64,000 bases of DNA from Atlantibacter hermannii (GCF_009907385.1 NZ_JAAATR010000042.1:186001-250000); one strand, 5' to 3'; shown: positions 42,893 through 55,283, counted from the first letter of the stretch. Notes: generated from the letters alone by a model not told the origin. A program made the numbers and translations.

Positions 42893-44107
42893 ATGTCCCC
42901 CATCGAAAAATCCAGTAAGCTCGACAATGTCTGTTATGACATTCGTGGCCCCGTTCTTAAAGAAGCGAAACGCCTTGAAGAAGAAGGGAACAAAGTCCTC
43001 AAATTAAACATCGGAAACCCTGCCCCGTTTGGCTTCGATGCCCCGGATGAAATCCTGGTAGATGTGATCCGCAATCTCCCGACTGCACAAGGCTATTGTG
43101 ATTCCAAAGGTCTGTATTCGGCACGTAAAGCGATCATGCAGCATTACCAGGCGCATGATATGCGCGATGTCACGGTAGAAGACATCTATATCGGTAATGG
43201 CGTGTCGGAACTGATCGTGCAGGCGATGCAGGCGCTGCTGAACAGCGGTGACGAGATGCTGGTTCCTGCGCCGGATTACCCGCTGTGGACCGCCGCAGTC
43301 TCGCTGTCCAGCGGCAAAGCGGTGCATTACCTGTGCGATGAATCCGCCGGCTGGTTCCCGGATCTGGACGATATTCGCGCCAAAATCACGCCGCGCACCC
43401 GCGGCATTGTGGTGATCAACCCTAATAACCCGACGGGCGCGGTGTATTCAAAAGAGTTGCTGCTGGAGATCGTCGAGATCGCCCGCCAGCACAACCTGAT
43501 TATTTTCGCTGACGAAATCTACGACAAAATCCTGTATGACGAGGCGCAGCACCACTCCATCGCCGCGCTGGCTCCGGATTTGCTGACCGTGACCTTTAAC
43601 GGACTGTCCAAAACCTACCGCGTGGCGGGTTTCCGTCAGGGCTGGATGGTGCTCAACGGGCCGAAAAAACACGCCAAAGGCTATATTGAAGGGCTGGAAA
43701 TGCTGGCCTCAATGCGTCTTTGCGCCAACGTGCCGGCGCAGCATGCGATTCAGACCGCGCTGGGCGGTTACCAGAGCATCAGCGAGTTTATTACGCCCGG
43801 GGGCCGTCTCTACGAGCAGCGCAACCGGGCGTGGGAGCTGATTAACGATATTCCGGGCGTCAGCTGCGTGAAACCGCAGGGCGCGCTGTATATGTTCCCA
43901 AAAATCGACAGCAAGCGTTTTAACATTCACGACGACCAGAAAATGGTGCTGGATTTCCTGTTACAGGAAAAAGTGCTGCTGGTACAGGGGACCGCCTTTA
44001 ACTGGCCCTGGCCGGACCATGTGCGCATCGTGACGCTGCCGCGTCTTGACGATCTGGAAATGGCGATTAACCGTTTTGGCCGTTTCCTGTCGCACTACCA
44101 TCAGTAA
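42893..44107 (+). CDS. alaA: Glutamate-pyruvate aminotransferase
   Basis: PLP-dependent class I/II aminotransferase (404 aa), the main alanine-synthesising transaminase of E. coli (formerly YfbQ). Seen are the substrate loop NIGNPAPFGF, the PLP-binding INPNNPTGAVYS and FADEIYDKILYD segments, and the Schiff-base lysine in NGLSKTYRVAGFRQGW. The ATG at 42893 follows AAAAAGG and aligns with MSPIEKSSKL. In E. coli the gene is controlled by Lrp and alanine. yfbR follows after 78 bases on the same strand. Confidence 0.97.
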   Translation: MSPIEKSSKLDNVCYDIRGPVLKEAKRLEEEGNKVLKLNIGNPAPFGFDAPDEILVDVIRNLPTAQGYCDSKGLYSARKAIMQHYQAHDMRDVTVEDIYIGNGVSELIVQAMQALLNSGDEMLVPAPDYPLWTAAVSLSSGKAVHYLCDESAGWFPDLDDIRAKITPRTRGIVVINPNNPTGAVYSKELLLEIVEIARQHNLIIFADEIYDKILYDEAQHHSIAALAPDLLTVTFNGLSKTYRVAGFRQGWMVLNGPKKHAKGYIEGLEMLASMRLCANVPAQHAIQTALGGYQSISEFITPGGRLYEQRNRAWELINDIPGVSCVKPQGALYMFPKIDSKRFNIHDDQKMVLDFLLQEKVLLVQGTAFNWPWPDHVRIVTLPRLDDLEMAINRFGRFLSHYHQ

Positions 44108-44185
44108 TACCCCGAGGGGGAAGGTTTGCATCTTCCCCCAACACCTCGCACAATGGCACTCTGTCGTAGCCAGAGACCGCCTGAA

Positions 44186-44785
44186 ATGAATCAAAGCCAC
44201 TTCTTCGCCTATCTTTCTCGTCTGAAATTAATTAACCGCTGGCCCCTGATGCGCAATGTGCGCACTGAAAACGTCTCCGAGCACAGTTTGCAGGTGGCGA
44301 TGGTCGCCCACGCTCTGGCGGCGATTAAAAACCGCAAATTCGGCGGTACGCTGAATGCCGAGCGCATCGCGCTGCTGGCGATGTACCACGACGCCAGCGA
44401 AGTGTTAACCGGAGACTTGCCAACGCCGGTAAAGTACTTCAATAACCAAATCGCCCATGAGTACAAAGCGATCGAAAAAATCGCCCAGCAAAAACTGGTG
44501 GATATGGTGCCTGAAGAACTGCGCGATATTTTTATGCCGCTGATTGACGAGCACTACAGCAGTGACGAAGAGCGCGCCATCGTAAAGCAGGCCGACGCCC
44601 TGTGCGCCTATTTAAAATGTCTGGAAGAGCTGTCTGCGGGCAACAACGAATTTTTACTGGCGAAATCGCGCCTCGAAAAAACCCTTGAGGCGCGGCGCAG
44701 CGAAGAGATGGATTATTTCGTGCAGATGTTTGTCCCGAGTTTCCACCTCTCGCTGGATGAAATCAGTCAGGATTCGCCGCTGTAA
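44186..44785 (+). CDS. yfbR: 5'-Deoxynucleotidase YfbR
   Basis: HD-domain phosphohydrolase (199 aa, the E. coli length) acting on deoxyribonucleoside 5'-monophosphates, needed for the dCTP-deaminase-independent thymidylate route. Metal ligands include His33 ([10 protein letters not shown]), the HD pair in [13 protein letters not shown], and Asp in [12 protein letters not shown]. Start set at 44186 ([12 protein letters not shown]); twenty upstream codons are open but not family-like. It converges on yfbS with two bases between the stops. Confidence 0.96.
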   Translation: MNQSHFFAYLSRLKLINRWPLMRNVRTENVSEHSLQVAMVAHALAAIKNRKFGGTLNAERIALLAMYHDASEVLTGDLPTPVKYFNNQIAHEYKAIEKIAQQKLVDMVPEELRDIFMPLIDEHYSSDEERAIVKQADALCAYLKCLEELSAGNNEFLLAKSRLEKTLEARRSEEMDYFVQMFVPSFHLSLDEISQDSPL

Positions 44786-44787
44786 CC

Positions 44788-46620
44788 TTAAAACGGGAAC
44801 AGCAGCGGGATCAGAATCACGCACACCACCATCACTATCAGCGTAAACGGCACCCCAATCTTCACGAAGTCGCTGAACCGATAATTCCCTGGGCCAAGCA
44901 CCAGGGTATTTACTGGCGATGAAACCGGCGTCATAAACGCCGCCGATGCCGCCATCGCCACCATCATGGCAAACGGATACGGCGACACACCCATCGATTT
45001 GGCCGCCGCTAGCGCAATAGGCGCCATCAGCACCGCCGTCGCGGTATTGGAGATAAATAGCCCAATAGTGGCGCACATCACAAACAGGCAGATCAGCATC
45101 AAATATGGCCCGTAGCCGCCGCCGAGGCGCATTAACCCCTCAACGATAAGCTCAACGCCGCCGGTTTTCTGAAGCGCCAGTGCGAACGGCATCATCCCGA
45201 CGATCAAAATAATGCTCGGCCAGTGAATTGCTTTCCAGGCGCTTTCGGCATCGATACAGCGAAATTTACCCATTAACAAACAGGCGATAATCGCGGCGAC
45301 AGGATTGGGGATTTCATCGGTGAGCATCAACGCCACCATCAACGCCAGGCAGAAAATCGCATGGGGCGCCTGGCTGTGTGCTGGCGACGCATCCCCCTCT
45401 TCTACCGGCAGGTTCAGCACCAGGAAGTCGCGTTTTTTCTGGCTCAGATGGGCGATGAGCTTCCAGTCGCCCACCACCAGCAAAATATCACCCAGCTCCA
45501 GCGGCTCGTTGACAATCCCCTCTTCCAGCGGCTCGCCGTTGCGGCGCAGGCCCACCACGTTTAAGCCATAACGGGTACGAAAACCAATTTCCCGCACCGT
45601 TTTTCCGACGATTTCCGAATCCGGGATCAGGGACACCTCCGCCATCCCCACGTCCAGCGCCTGATCGGAGAAGTATTCCCCACGCAAAATCATCGGCTCC
45701 AGCAGTTGCTCGCTGCAAAACTGACGCAAATCGACGTCGGACGCGGACATATCGATCAGCAATACGTCCCGCGCGCGAAATTCGGTCACGCCATGCACGT
45801 TGACGATCACCCGGCGAAAACGCCGCCAGCGCTCCAGACCAATGACATTCGCGCCATAGCGCTCGCGCAGTTTTAAATCGTCAAGACGCTGACCAATCAT
45901 TGGCGACCCGGGACGGATCGCCAGACGCCGCGCCCTGCCCGCCAGACGGTATTCTTTGATCAGCTCGCGAAACGTACGCCGCCGCCAGGTATCCGCGCCC
46001 TCCTCCTTGCTGCTGCCGGTTAGCGCGCCGCGCATTACCAGCATATAGACGATGCCCAGCAGCAAAATCACCAGCCCCAGCGGGGTGACGCTGAAGAAGT
46101 GAAACCCCGCCAGCCCTTCGCGCAACAGTTCACTGTTGATCACCAGGTTAGGCGGCGTGGCGACCAGCGTCATCATGCCGCTGATCAAGCCGGCGAAACT
46201 GAGCGGCATCATCAGCCGCGACGGCGAGGTTTTCATGCGCATCGACACGCTGAGCACCACCGGAATAAAAATCGCCACCACGCCGGTGGAACTCATAAAC
46301 GCGCCGAGGCCCGCCACGGTCAACATCAGCAATACCAGCATGCGCGTTTCGCTGCTGCCCGACATCTGTACCAGCCACGACCCCATCTGGGTGGCCACAC
46401 CGGTACGCACCAGCCCGTCGCCTATCACAAACAGCGCGGCGATCAGGATCACGTTGGGATCGCTAAAGCCAGAAAAGGCTTCGCTTAGGGTGAGCGTACC
46501 GCTTAACACAAAGGCCACAATAACCATTAACGCCACCGCATCCATGCGGATTTTGCCGGTGGCAAACAACAGTACCGCCACAGCCAATAAAGTCAGAACC
46601 CATATCAGTTCGCTGTTCAC
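44788..46620 (-). CDS. yfbS: SLC13/ArsB-type transporter with two RCK_C domains
   Basis: Inner-membrane protein (610 aa) of the CitMHS/DASS-like superfamily. About ten hydrophobic segments flank a central cytoplasmic part (residues about 200-400) with two TrkA-C domains ([14 protein letters not shown] and [14 protein letters not shown]). Motifs [33 protein letters not shown] and [15 protein letters not shown] mark the paired re-entrant loops. The substrate is unknown to me; anion or sulfate is suggested by related proteins. It is preceded by a terminator, so it probably has its own promoter within 46621-46660 or reads through from hxpA. Confidence 0.9.
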   Translation of the reverse strand: MNSELIWVLTLLAVAVLLFATGKIRMDAVALMVIVAFVLSGTLTLSEAFSGFSDPNVILIAALFVIGDGLVRTGVATQMGSWLVQMSGSSETRMLVLLMLTVAGLGAFMSSTGVVAIFIPVVLSVSMRMKTSPSRLMMPLSFAGLISGMMTLVATPPNLVINSELLREGLAGFHFFSVTPLGLVILLLGIVYMLVMRGALTGSSKEEGADTWRRRTFRELIKEYRLAGRARRLAIRPGSPMIGQRLDDLKLRERYGANVIGLERWRRFRRVIVNVHGVTEFRARDVLLIDMSASDVDLRQFCSEQLLEPMILRGEYFSDQALDVGMAEVSLIPDSEIVGKTVREIGFRTRYGLNVVGLRRNGEPLEEGIVNEPLELGDILLVVGDWKLIAHLSQKKRDFLVLNLPVEEGDASPAHSQAPHAIFCLALMVALMLTDEIPNPVAAIIACLLMGKFRCIDAESAWKAIHWPSIILIVGMMPFALALQKTGGVELIVEGLMRLGGGYGPYLMLICLFVMCATIGLFISNTATAVLMAPIALAAAKSMGVSPYPFAMMVAMAASAAFMTPVSSPVNTLVLGPGNYRFSDFVKIGVPFTLIVMVVCVILIPLLFPF

Positions 46621-46661
46621 TCGCTTTCCTTGTCGTTGACGCAGGCCTCGGGTAAGTGATG

Positions 46662-46697
46662 CAAAAATTGACGAAGCATTTGAAATGCTTCGTCAAT
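46662..46697 (-). terminator. Terminator-like perfect palindrome downstream of hxpA
   Basis: A perfect inverted repeat of 15 bases per arm (46667-46681 and 46683-46697) with a single central base; folded, it gives a 14-bp stem with a 3-base loop. On the minus strand it is followed by TTTTTGC. It lies about 50 bases past hxpA and 47 bases upstream of yfbS. Confidence 0.75.
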
Positions 46698-46749
46698 CTG
46701 GAAGTGGGAACATACTAACGCTTTTTGAGTAAAGCGTGGTGGGGTTACA

Positions 46750-47412
46750 TCATGAAAGCGAGCGTTTTGCGTAGCGGATCGCACCGTCGGGCTGTTTTTC
46801 GACTGTCAGATCGGTCAGCGCATCCAGCCGTAGATCCACTTCGTTAAGACGCGGCGTGGTGTCAGGCGCATTAACGGCAATAACTTCGCTGCCTGCGGCC
46901 AGCCCGGAAAGTATGCCTGCGGGCGCATCTTCCACCACCACGCACTCCTCAGGCTTAAGCCCCAGCAACTGAGCGCCGAGCAGATAGGCATCCGGCTCAG
47001 GCTTACCGCGCGCCACGCGTTCTGCCGTGACAAACACTTTCGGCTCCGGCAAGCCGGCGGTGGCGCGCCGCGCCGAGGCGACGGGGATAGAACCGGAGGT
47101 GACAATCGCCCACGGGATCCCCTGCTCATTAAGATGGTTTAACAGCGCCACCGCGCCGGGCAGCGCGGTCACGCCTTCGGTATCGGTGGCTTCGATCTGT
47201 TCCAGACGCAGGAATTCCGCCTGGATCTCCTCTTCGCTGCGGCCAGCCATAAAATGACGCAGCGAGGTGATCGCCTGCTTACCGTGGATAAAATTCAGCA
47301 CCTCGTCATGGGCAATGCCAAAACGGTCGGCCCAGCCGCACCAGGCGCGTTCCACTACCGGCAGCGAATCCACCAGCGTTCCGTCAAGATCGAACAAAAA
47401 TCCTTTAATCAC
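46750..47412 (-). CDS. hxpA: HAD-family sugar phosphatase HxpA (YfbT)
   Basis: A 220-aa haloacid-dehalogenase phosphatase. Motif I is FLFDLDGTLVDS with the nucleophile Asp, motif II is AIVTSGS, and motifs III and IV are KPEPDAYLLGAQLL and VVEDAPAGILSGLAAG. A helical cap lies between I and II. The E. coli protein hydrolyses hexitol and sugar phosphates. yfbU lies 12 bases upstream on the same strand, so they may be cotranscribed. Confidence 0.93.
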   Translation of the reverse strand: MIKGFLFDLDGTLVDSLPVVERAWCGWADRFGIAHDEVLNFIHGKQAITSLRHFMAGRSEEEIQAEFLRLEQIEATDTEGVTALPGAVALLNHLNEQGIPWAIVTSGSIPVASARRATAGLPEPKVFVTAERVARGKPEPDAYLLGAQLLGLKPEECVVVEDAPAGILSGLAAGSEVIAVNAPDTTPRLNEVDLRLDALTDLTVEKQPDGAIRYAKRSLS

Positions 47413-47424
47413 AGCGCGCTCCCG

Positions 47425-47931
<507 letters not shown>

Positions 47932-47991
47932 TTACGCATAGGCGCGTTAAGCAACTCAGATGCCCTCTTTATATGCGCAACAGGGGGCAAA

Positions 47992-48447
47992 TTACAAATC
48001 ATCCAGGAAAGTTTTGTCCAGCTGGCGAAACGCGCGCTTTAACGTATCAGCTAACGCCTGGTAATCGGGCTTGCCCTGCACCGGCGCCAGGCTCTGGCCC
48101 GCCTCTTCCAGTTTAGAGCGCACTTCATAGAACCAGTGCAGGATGGATGGCGGCAGCGGCGTGACCGAACGTTTACCCAGCCACCACAGGCCCTGCATCG
48201 GCAGGCTGATGGCAAACAGCGCGGTGGCGACTGCCGGGCCGAGCTGGCCGCCGAGCGCGATTTGCCAGGTTAAGGTAAACACCGCAATCGGCGGCATAAA
48301 GCGAATGGCGAAGCGGGTGGCGCGGATAACGCGATTTTCCACAAACATCGGGGCGAGGCGTTTTTCCATAGGCCACGTCTTGGCGTAGTGCTGTCCCCGG
48401 CGAAATAAGCTAAAAAAGCTAACGGGGGAATTCTCGGGAGTGGACAT
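47992..48447 (-). CDS. yfbV: Inner-membrane protein YfbV (UPF0208)
   Basis: A 151-aa membrane protein with two hydrophobic segments (about residues 45-65 and 70-90: [16 protein letters not shown] and [19 protein letters not shown]) and a basic, soluble C-terminal tail. In E. coli it has been reported to insulate the chromosome next to the Ter region through MatP. Divergent from ackA, with 330 bases between the starts. Confidence 0.92.
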   Translation of the reverse strand: MSTPENSPVSFFSLFRRGQHYAKTWPMEKRLAPMFVENRVIRATRFAIRFMPPIAVFTLTWQIALGGQLGPAVATALFAISLPMQGLWWLGKRSVTPLPPSILHWFYEVRSKLEEAGQSLAPVQGKPDYQALADTLKRAFRQLDKTFLDDL

Positions 48448-48777
48448 GGCTTTACCTCAACTTCACATATAAAGAATCAAAATTTCGTGCAAGATAACAA
48501 CAGTTCATATCACCATTCAAAATCTTTTTCAAAAACCCGCGCTATCAGGTATCCTGTGCCAGCTTTTGATGGCGTAGACCTTAGGGTACACCCTGTCAAC
48601 ATTGATTCGCCTCGCTTTGGCTTCCAGCCATCAACCAGGCGATAATGCTAAGAATTTCCTTCGTGATGGCGAATTTTATCCCTGCCATGACGTTAATCAT
48701 AAATGTCAGCGTCATCATGCGCTACGCTGATAGACTCACTGACGTTTTTTTAGCCACGTATCAATATAGGTACTTCC
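48448..48777. promoter_or_regulatory. Divergent yfbV/ackA promoter region
   Basis: 330 bases with no gene. The ackA-proximal half contains several T-rich elements and CGTCA/TGACG half-sites (48680-48745). No strong match to FNR or ArcA sites was recognised. The ackA start is preceded by TATAGGTACTTCC, with a modest ribosome site. Confidence 0.5.
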
Positions 48778-49980
48778 ATGTCGAGTAAGTTAGTACTGGT
48801 TCTGAACTGCGGTAGCTCCTCACTGAAATTCGCGATCATCGACGCGGCAAATGGTGAAGAGTACCTCTCTGGTTTAGCCGAATGTTTCCATCTTCCTGAA
48901 GCCCGTATCAAATGGAAAATGGATGGCGGTAAACAAGAAGCGGCTTTGGGTGCAGGCGCCGCTCACAGCGAAGCACTGAACTTTATCGTTAATACTATTC
49001 TGGCACAAAAACCAGAGCTGTCCGCACAGCTCACCGCGATTGGCCATCGTATCGTACACGGCGGCGAAAAGTACACCAGCTCTGTGGTTATCGACGAATC
49101 CGTCATCCAGGGCATCAAAGATTCCGCGTCCTTCGCACCGCTGCACAACCCGGCTCACCTGATCGGTATCGCAGAAGCGCTGAAATCCTTCCCGCAGCTG
49201 AAAGATAAGAACGTTGCCGTGTTCGACACCGCGTTCCATCAGACCATGCCGGAAGAGTCTTACCTGTATGCCCTGCCGTACAACCTGTACAAAGAGCACG
49301 GCGTTCGCCGCTACGGTTTCCACGGCACCAGCCACTACTATGTGACTCAGGAAGCCGCGAAAATGCTGAACAAGCCGGTGGAAGAAGTGAACATCATCAC
49401 TTGCCACCTGGGCAACGGCGGTTCCGTTTCTGCAATCCGCAACGGCGAGTGCGTGGACACCTCTATGGGTCTGACCCCGCTGGAAGGCCTGGTGATGGGC
49501 ACCCGTACCGGCGATATCGATCCGGCGATCATTTTCTTCCTGCACGATAACCTGGGCATGAGCGTTGACCAGATCAACAAAATGCTGACGAAAGAATCTG
49601 GCCTGCTGGGCCTGACTGAAGTCACCAGCGACTGCCGTTATGTTGAAGACAATTACGAATCCAAAGAAGACGCTAAGCGTGCGATGGACGTTTACTGCCA
49701 CCGCCTGGCGAAATACATCGGCTCTTACACTGCGCTGATGGACGGTCGTCTGGACGGCGTGGTGTTCACCGGCGGTATCGGTGAAAACGCCGCGATGGTT
49801 CGCGAACTGTCTCTGGGCAAACTGGGCGTGCTGGGCTTTGAAGTCGATCACGAACGCAACCTGGCTGCCCGCTTCGGCAAATCTGGCTTCATCAACAAAG
49901 AAGGCACCCGCGCCGCGATGGTCATCCCGACCAACGAAGAACTGGTGATCGCTCAGGATGCGAGCCGCCTGACCGCTTAA
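48778..49980 (+). CDS. ackA: Acetate kinase
   Basis: Acetokinase (400 aa, the E. coli length), converting acetyl phosphate and ADP to acetate and ATP. Family signatures are [13 protein letters not shown] at the N-terminus, [13 protein letters not shown] with the catalytic histidine, CHLGNGGS for phosphate binding and [13 protein letters not shown] at the C-terminus. It forms the acetate pathway with pta, 80 bases downstream; codon usage is strongly biased, as for a highly expressed gene. Confidence 0.98.
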   Translation: MSSKLVLVLNCGSSSLKFAIIDAANGEEYLSGLAECFHLPEARIKWKMDGGKQEAALGAGAAHSEALNFIVNTILAQKPELSAQLTAIGHRIVHGGEKYTSSVVIDESVIQGIKDSASFAPLHNPAHLIGIAEALKSFPQLKDKNVAVFDTAFHQTMPEESYLYALPYNLYKEHGVRRYGFHGTSHYYVTQEAAKMLNKPVEEVNIITCHLGNGGSVSAIRNGECVDTSMGLTPLEGLVMGTRTGDIDPAIIFFLHDNLGMSVDQINKMLTKESGLLGLTEVTSDCRYVEDNYESKEDAKRAMDVYCHRLAKYIGSYTALMDGRLDGVVFTGGIGENAAMVRELSLGKLGVLGFEVDHERNLAARFGKSGFINKEGTRAAMVIPTNEELVIAQDASRLTA

Positions 49981-49985
49981 TCCCC

Positions 49986-50018
49986 CGCCGCCAGCCTCTG
50001 CTGGCGGTGTTGTTTTTT
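49986..50018 (+). terminator. Terminator-like hairpin between ackA and pta
   Basis: An 8-bp perfect stem CCGCCAGC/GCTGGCGG (49988-49995 with 50000-50007), extendable by a wobble and a GC pair, with a 4-base loop and a following TTGTTTTTTG. It could partly terminate transcripts after ackA, so that pta gets less mRNA. Confidence 0.6.
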
Positions 50019-50060
50019 GTGCCAGAGAATTTCTGGCCGCCGTGTATAAGAGGATAAACC

Positions 50061-52202
50061 GTGTCCCGTACAATTATGCTTATTCCAACCGGAACCAGCG
50101 TCGGCCTGACCAGCGTCAGCCTCGGCGTGATCCGCGCTATGGAACGTAAAGGCGTTCGTCTGAGCGTCTTCAAACCGATCGCGCAGCCGCGCGCTGGCGG
50201 CGATGCGCCGGACCAGACCACCACCATCGTGCGTACCAATTCCAATCTTCCGGCCGCTGAGCCGCTGAAGATGAGCCACGTTGAGTCTCTGCTCTCCAGC
50301 AATCAGAAAGATGTGCTGATGGAAGAGATCATCGCGCGCTACCACGAGAACACCAAAGACGCGGAAGTGGTGCTGGTTGAAGGCCTGGTGCCGACCCGTA
50401 AACATCAGTTCGCGCAGTCGCTGAACTTCGAAATTGCCAAGACCCTGAACGCGGAAATCGTGTTCGTGATGTCTCAGGGCACCGATACCCCGGAACAGCT
50501 GAAAGAGCGTATCGAGCTGACCCGCAGCAGCTTTGGCGGCGTGAAAAACACCAACATCACCGGCGTGATCATCAACAAGCTGAACGCCCCGGTTGACGAG
50601 CAAGGCCGCACCCGCCCTGACCTGTCTGAAATCTTTGACGATTCCAACAAAGCCAAAGTGATCAACATCGATGCGCAACAGCTGCAAGCGGTAAGCCCGC
50701 TGCCGGTGCTGGGCGCGGTGCCGTGGAGCTTCGATCTGATCGCCACCCGCGCGATCGATATGGCTCGTCACCTGAAAGCGACCGTGATCAACGAAGGCGA
50801 CATTAAAACCCGCCGCGTGAAATCCGTGACCTTCTGCGCGCGCAGCATCCCGCACATGCTGGAACACTTCCGCGCAGGCTCTCTGCTGGTGACCTCTGCC
50901 GACCGTCCTGACGTGCTGGTTGCCGCCTGTCTGGCTGCCATGAACGGCGTGGAAATCGGCGCTATTCTGCTGACCGGCGGGTACGAAATGGACGCCCGCA
51001 TCAGCAAACTGTGCGAGCGCGCTTTCGCTACCGGCCTGCCGTTATTCATGGTGAACACCAACACCTGGCAGACCTCCCTGAGCCTCCAGAGCTTCAACCT
51101 CGAAGTGCCGGTTGATGACCATGAGCGTATCGAGAAAGTGCAGGAATATGTGGCCAGCCACATTAACGCTGACTGGATCGAATCCCTGACCGCCAGCTCC
51201 GAGCGCAGCCGTCGTCTGTCTCCGCCAGCGTTCCGCTACCAGCTGACCGAACTGGCGCGTAAAGCGGGCAAGCGCGTGGTGCTGCCGGAAGGCGACGAGC
51301 CGCGTACCGTGAAAGCGGCGGCTATCTGCGCCGAGCGCGGCATTGCGACCTGCGTGCTGTTAGGCAACCCGGATGAAATCACCCGCGTTGCGGCGGCTCA
51401 GGGCGTTGAACTGGGCGCTGGCATTGAAATCGTCGATCCGGAAGTGGTTCGCGAAAGCTATGTTGCCCGTCTGGTTGAATTGCGTAAGAGCAAGGGCATG
51501 ACCGAAGCGGTTGCTCGCGAACAGTTGGAAGACAACGTGGTGCTGGGCACGCTGATGCTTGAGCAGGATGAAGTTGACGGCCTGGTATCCGGCGCGGTTC
51601 ACACCACCGCCAACACCATCCGTCCGCCGTTGCAGCTGATTAAAACCGCGCCGGGCAGTTCGCTGGTTTCTTCCGTGTTCTTTATGCTGCTGCCGGAACA
51701 GGTTTACGTGTACGGCGACTGCGCCATCAACCCGGATCCGACTGCAGAACAGCTGGCTGAGATCGCTATCCAGTCCGCAGATTCCGCCGCCGCGTTTGGT
51801 ATCGACCCGCGCGTTGCGATGCTCTCCTACTCCACCGGCACCTCCGGCGCGGGCAGCGATGTAGAGAAAGTTCGCGAAGCGACCCGTATCGCACAGGAAA
51901 AACGTCCGGATCTGGTGATCGACGGTCCGCTGCAGTATGACGCCGCAGTCATGGCTGACGTTGCGAAATCCAAAGCGCCGAACTCCCCGGTGGCCGGTCG
52001 CGCGACCGTGTTCATCTTCCCGGATCTGAACACCGGTAACACCACTTACAAAGCGGTACAGCGTTCTGCCGACCTGATCTCCATCGGGCCGATGCTGCAG
52101 GGTATGCGCAAACCGGTTAACGACCTGTCCCGTGGCGCGCTGGTAGACGATATTGTTTACACCATCGCGCTGACCGCGATCCAGTCTGCTCAACAGCAGT
52201 AA
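50061..52202 (+). CDS. pta: Phosphate acetyltransferase
   Basis: Long-form Pta (713 aa) interconverting acetyl-CoA and acetyl phosphate. Domains in order: an N-terminal P-loop-like regulatory domain ([16 protein letters not shown], about 1-200), a DRTGG domain (about 215-330), and the C-terminal catalytic domain (about 390-713) with [30 protein letters not shown] and [18 protein letters not shown]. The N-terminal part senses NADH and pyruvate in E. coli. Its own strong terminator follows. Confidence 0.98.
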   Translation: MSRTIMLIPTGTSVGLTSVSLGVIRAMERKGVRLSVFKPIAQPRAGGDAPDQTTTIVRTNSNLPAAEPLKMSHVESLLSSNQKDVLMEEIIARYHENTKDAEVVLVEGLVPTRKHQFAQSLNFEIAKTLNAEIVFVMSQGTDTPEQLKERIELTRSSFGGVKNTNITGVIINKLNAPVDEQGRTRPDLSEIFDDSNKAKVINIDAQQLQAVSPLPVLGAVPWSFDLIATRAIDMARHLKATVINEGDIKTRRVKSVTFCARSIPHMLEHFRAGSLLVTSADRPDVLVAACLAAMNGVEIGAILLTGGYEMDARISKLCERAFATGLPLFMVNTNTWQTSLSLQSFNLEVPVDDHERIEKVQEYVASHINADWIESLTASSERSRRLSPPAFRYQLTELARKAGKRVVLPEGDEPRTVKAAAICAERGIATCVLLGNPDEITRVAAAQGVELGAGIEIVDPEVVRESYVARLVELRKSKGMTEAVAREQLEDNVVLGTLMLEQDEVDGLVSGAVHTTANTIRPPLQLIKTAPGSSLVSSVFFMLLPEQVYVYGDCAINPDPTAEQLAEIAIQSADSAAAFGIDPRVAMLSYSTGTSGAGSDVEKVREATRIAQEKRPDLVIDGPLQYDAAVMADVAKSKAPNSPVAGRATVFIFPDLNTGNTTYKAVQRSADLISIGPMLQGMRKPVNDLSRGALVDDIVYTIALTAIQSAQQQ

Positions 52203-52225
52203 TTTGCCGCTGGCCTGAGCCGCTT

Positions 52226-52260
52226 AAATCCGGAAACAGTTGCTGTTTCCGGATTTTTTT
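52226..52260 (+). terminator. Intrinsic terminator of pta
   Basis: A perfect 14-bp stem (52226-52239 with 52243-52256), a 3-base loop and a TTTTTTT tail. It begins 24 bases past the pta stop. Confidence 0.95.
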
Positions 52261-52465
52261 ATCTCAGGGATGCGCCGTAAATAAAACCCGATTTGCTGTT
52301 ACCCTCTTCGCCCGCCATCCATAGCGAGTCGCCTGCTTGCATTGTCATTGCCTTACCCTGCAACGGGGTAAAGATCTTGTGTCTACGGTCACCGGGACGC
52401 AGTCTCAGCCTGCCAGAAAGATAGATAGAGTGGGTAGATCCTACAGCGGGATTCAGGCGGCGCAC
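52259..52465 (-). CDS. Unrecognised short reading frame, possibly a gene remnant
   Basis: A 68-codon frame starting with GTG at 52465, preceded by an in-frame stop (TGA) eight bases earlier. The translation looks protein-like: LRPGDRRHKIF, TPLQGKAMTMQAGDSLWMAG, then SGFIYGASLR. An internal ATG at about 52348 would give a shorter product. No ribosome site is evident before the GTG. In another frame just upstream, MPDVKKPQPHEQCAA ends at a stop overlapping this start, so the two may be parts of one frameshifted gene. It lies where E. coli carries yfcC but does not resemble it. Function unknown. Confidence 0.25.
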   Translation of the reverse strand: MRRLNPAVGSTHSIYLSGRLRLRPGDRRHKIFTPLQGKAMTMQAGDSLWMAGEEGNSKSGFIYGASLR

Positions 52466-52545
52466 TGCTCATGGGGCTGCGGTTTTTTTACATCCGGCAT
52501 GTGGTTGATGGCGACGCAGATGACAGGCTTTAGTCAAGTGGGATG

Positions 52546-52569
52546 GCCCTCGCCAGGCCAGGCGAGGGC
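52546..52569 (-). terminator. Hairpin downstream of yfcD
   Basis: A perfect 9-bp stem GCCCTCGCC/GGCGAGGGC (52546-52554 with 52561-52569) with a 6-base loop, 15 bases past the yfcD stop. There is no T-tract on the minus strand; a Rho-type end is possible. Confidence 0.5.
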
Positions 52570-52583
52570 GTCATGCGAGGGGG

Positions 52584-53138
52584 TTATTCGGTCTCTTCCT
52601 GCTTCTCTTTTTTGGCCGATTCATTTTTGGCGTTACGGGTCATCCACAGCGCCAGCGCTTTCAGGGAGTCCGGCGTAAACTCATCGCAGCGCGCGGTGAT
52701 CTCTTCCGGCTCCATCCAGCTTACTTCGCTGACTTCTTCTTCCTGAAGCGCAAACGGTCCATGGGAGACGCAGCTAAATAAACCGCCCCACACCCGGCAA
52801 TGCTCATCTTCAAAATAGAACATACCGTGCTCGGCAAACGGCACGCCCGCAATGCCTAACTCCTCTTCGGCCTCGCGACGCGCGGAATCCAGCATTGCCT
52901 CTTCTGACTGCACCACGCCGCCTGCGGTGGCATCCAGCATGCCGGGCAGAAAATCTTTGTTTTCCGTACGGCGCTGCACCAGAATTTTGCCCATCCCGTC
53001 ATGCACCACGATATAAGTGGCACGATGTCTCAGACGTTCAGCACGCATCTGCTCACGACTGCACTGGGCGATAACTTCATTGTCTTCACTGACAATATCG
53101 ACCCATTCCGTCCCCGCCAAATGATTCTGCTCAACCAT
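52584..53138 (-). CDS. yfcD: Nudix hydrolase YfcD
   Basis: A 184-aa Nudix protein of the isopentenyl-diphosphate-isomerase-like subgroup. The Nudix box is [18 protein letters not shown] followed by EEELGI, after LPGMLDATA. Start set at 53138 ([12 protein letters not shown]) behind AAAAGG; a further 12 codons are open upstream. The acidic, lysine-rich C-terminal tail is probably disordered. The E. coli substrate is not established. It follows yfcE by 54 bases on the same strand. Confidence 0.9.
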   Translation of the reverse strand: MVEQNHLAGTEWVDIVSEDNEVIAQCSREQMRAERLRHRATYIVVHDGMGKILVQRRTENKDFLPGMLDATAGGVVQSEEAMLDSARREAEEELGIAGVPFAEHGMFYFEDEHCRVWGGLFSCVSHGPFALQEEEVSEVSWMEPEEITARCDEFTPDSLKALALWMTRNAKNESAKKEKQEETE

Positions 53139-53192
53139 TAGAAAACCTTTTCGAGAAGCGCTCTCGCGGCGCATATTGAGTAAGTGGGTAAA

Positions 53193-53747
53193 TTACGGGG
53201 TAATTGTCATCTGCGCAATAACCCGGCAATCATCCAGCGTCTGAACGCTCAGAACGCCATCATCCAGCATGCCATAGCTGGGGGCAAAGCCCCCTTTGGG
53301 TATGCTCACCGACCCCGGATTGAACAACAGACAGCTTTCGCCCTGTTGCGCCACCGGGATATGAGTATGACCATACACAAACACATCACGTTCACTTAAA
53401 GGTGGCAGATTTTCCGGATGCCAGAGGTGCCCGTGGGTTAAAAAAAGCCGCTGCTGCGCCAGCAGCACCTGCTGCCATGGCGCGGTAATCGGGAAATGGA
53501 GCAGCATCTGATCCACTTCGCTGTCGCAGTTGCCGCGCACCGCGATAATCCGTGACGCATAGGCGTTGAGTTTTTCCGCGACCAGCGCGGGCGCGTAACC
53601 GTCGGGCAATGCGTTGCGCGGGCCGTGATTCAGCAGGTCGCCCAGTAAAATCAACCAGCGTGCGCCGCTCTGTTCAAACAGCGCCAGCACCCGTTCCGTG
53701 GCGGGTAGAGAACCATGAATATCTGATGCGAACATCAGTTTCATCAT
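53193..53747 (-). CDS. yfcE: Metallophosphodiesterase YfcE
   Basis: A calcineurin-like phosphoesterase (184 aa, the E. coli length) of the MJ0936/YfcE family. The metal ligands are in FASDIHGS (Asp9, His11), ILLGDLLNHGP, RGNCDSEVD, LTHGHLW and YGHTHIP. E. coli YfcE hydrolyses bis-p-nitrophenyl phosphate with manganese; its physiological substrate is unknown. Confidence 0.94.
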   Translation of the reverse strand: MMKLMFASDIHGSLPATERVLALFEQSGARWLILLGDLLNHGPRNALPDGYAPALVAEKLNAYASRIIAVRGNCDSEVDQMLLHFPITAPWQQVLLAQQRLFLTHGHLWHPENLPPLSERDVFVYGHTHIPVAQQGESCLLFNPGSVSIPKGGFAPSYGMLDDGVLSVQTLDDCRVIAQMTITP

Positions 53748-53802
53748 TCACCTCATCAGCAAAATTTCTGTATCAGCATCATAGCCGATCCCGCCACGCT
53801 TA

Positions 53803-55206
<1,404 letters not shown>

Positions 55207-55283
55207 CTCTGGCGCAGCGCGCGTGGGCGAGACGGCGGCGGCAAGGTATGATAGCGAGGCAGAATCAATATGGAGAAAGTTTC

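Noticed and set aside
42753-43007. An 84-codon plus-strand frame overlapping the alaA start
   Set aside because: It overlaps the alaA leader and first codons in another frame, starts with GTG and has no support beyond being open.
48874-50073. A 399-codon minus-strand open frame covering ackA
   Set aside because: It is the antisense of a conserved, highly expressed gene. Codon bias and G+C content keep the opposite strand open; the peptide has no family-like motifs.
53749-53802. A promoter or small gene between yfcE and yfcF
   Set aside because: The 55-base gap contains nothing that can be told from random sequence.
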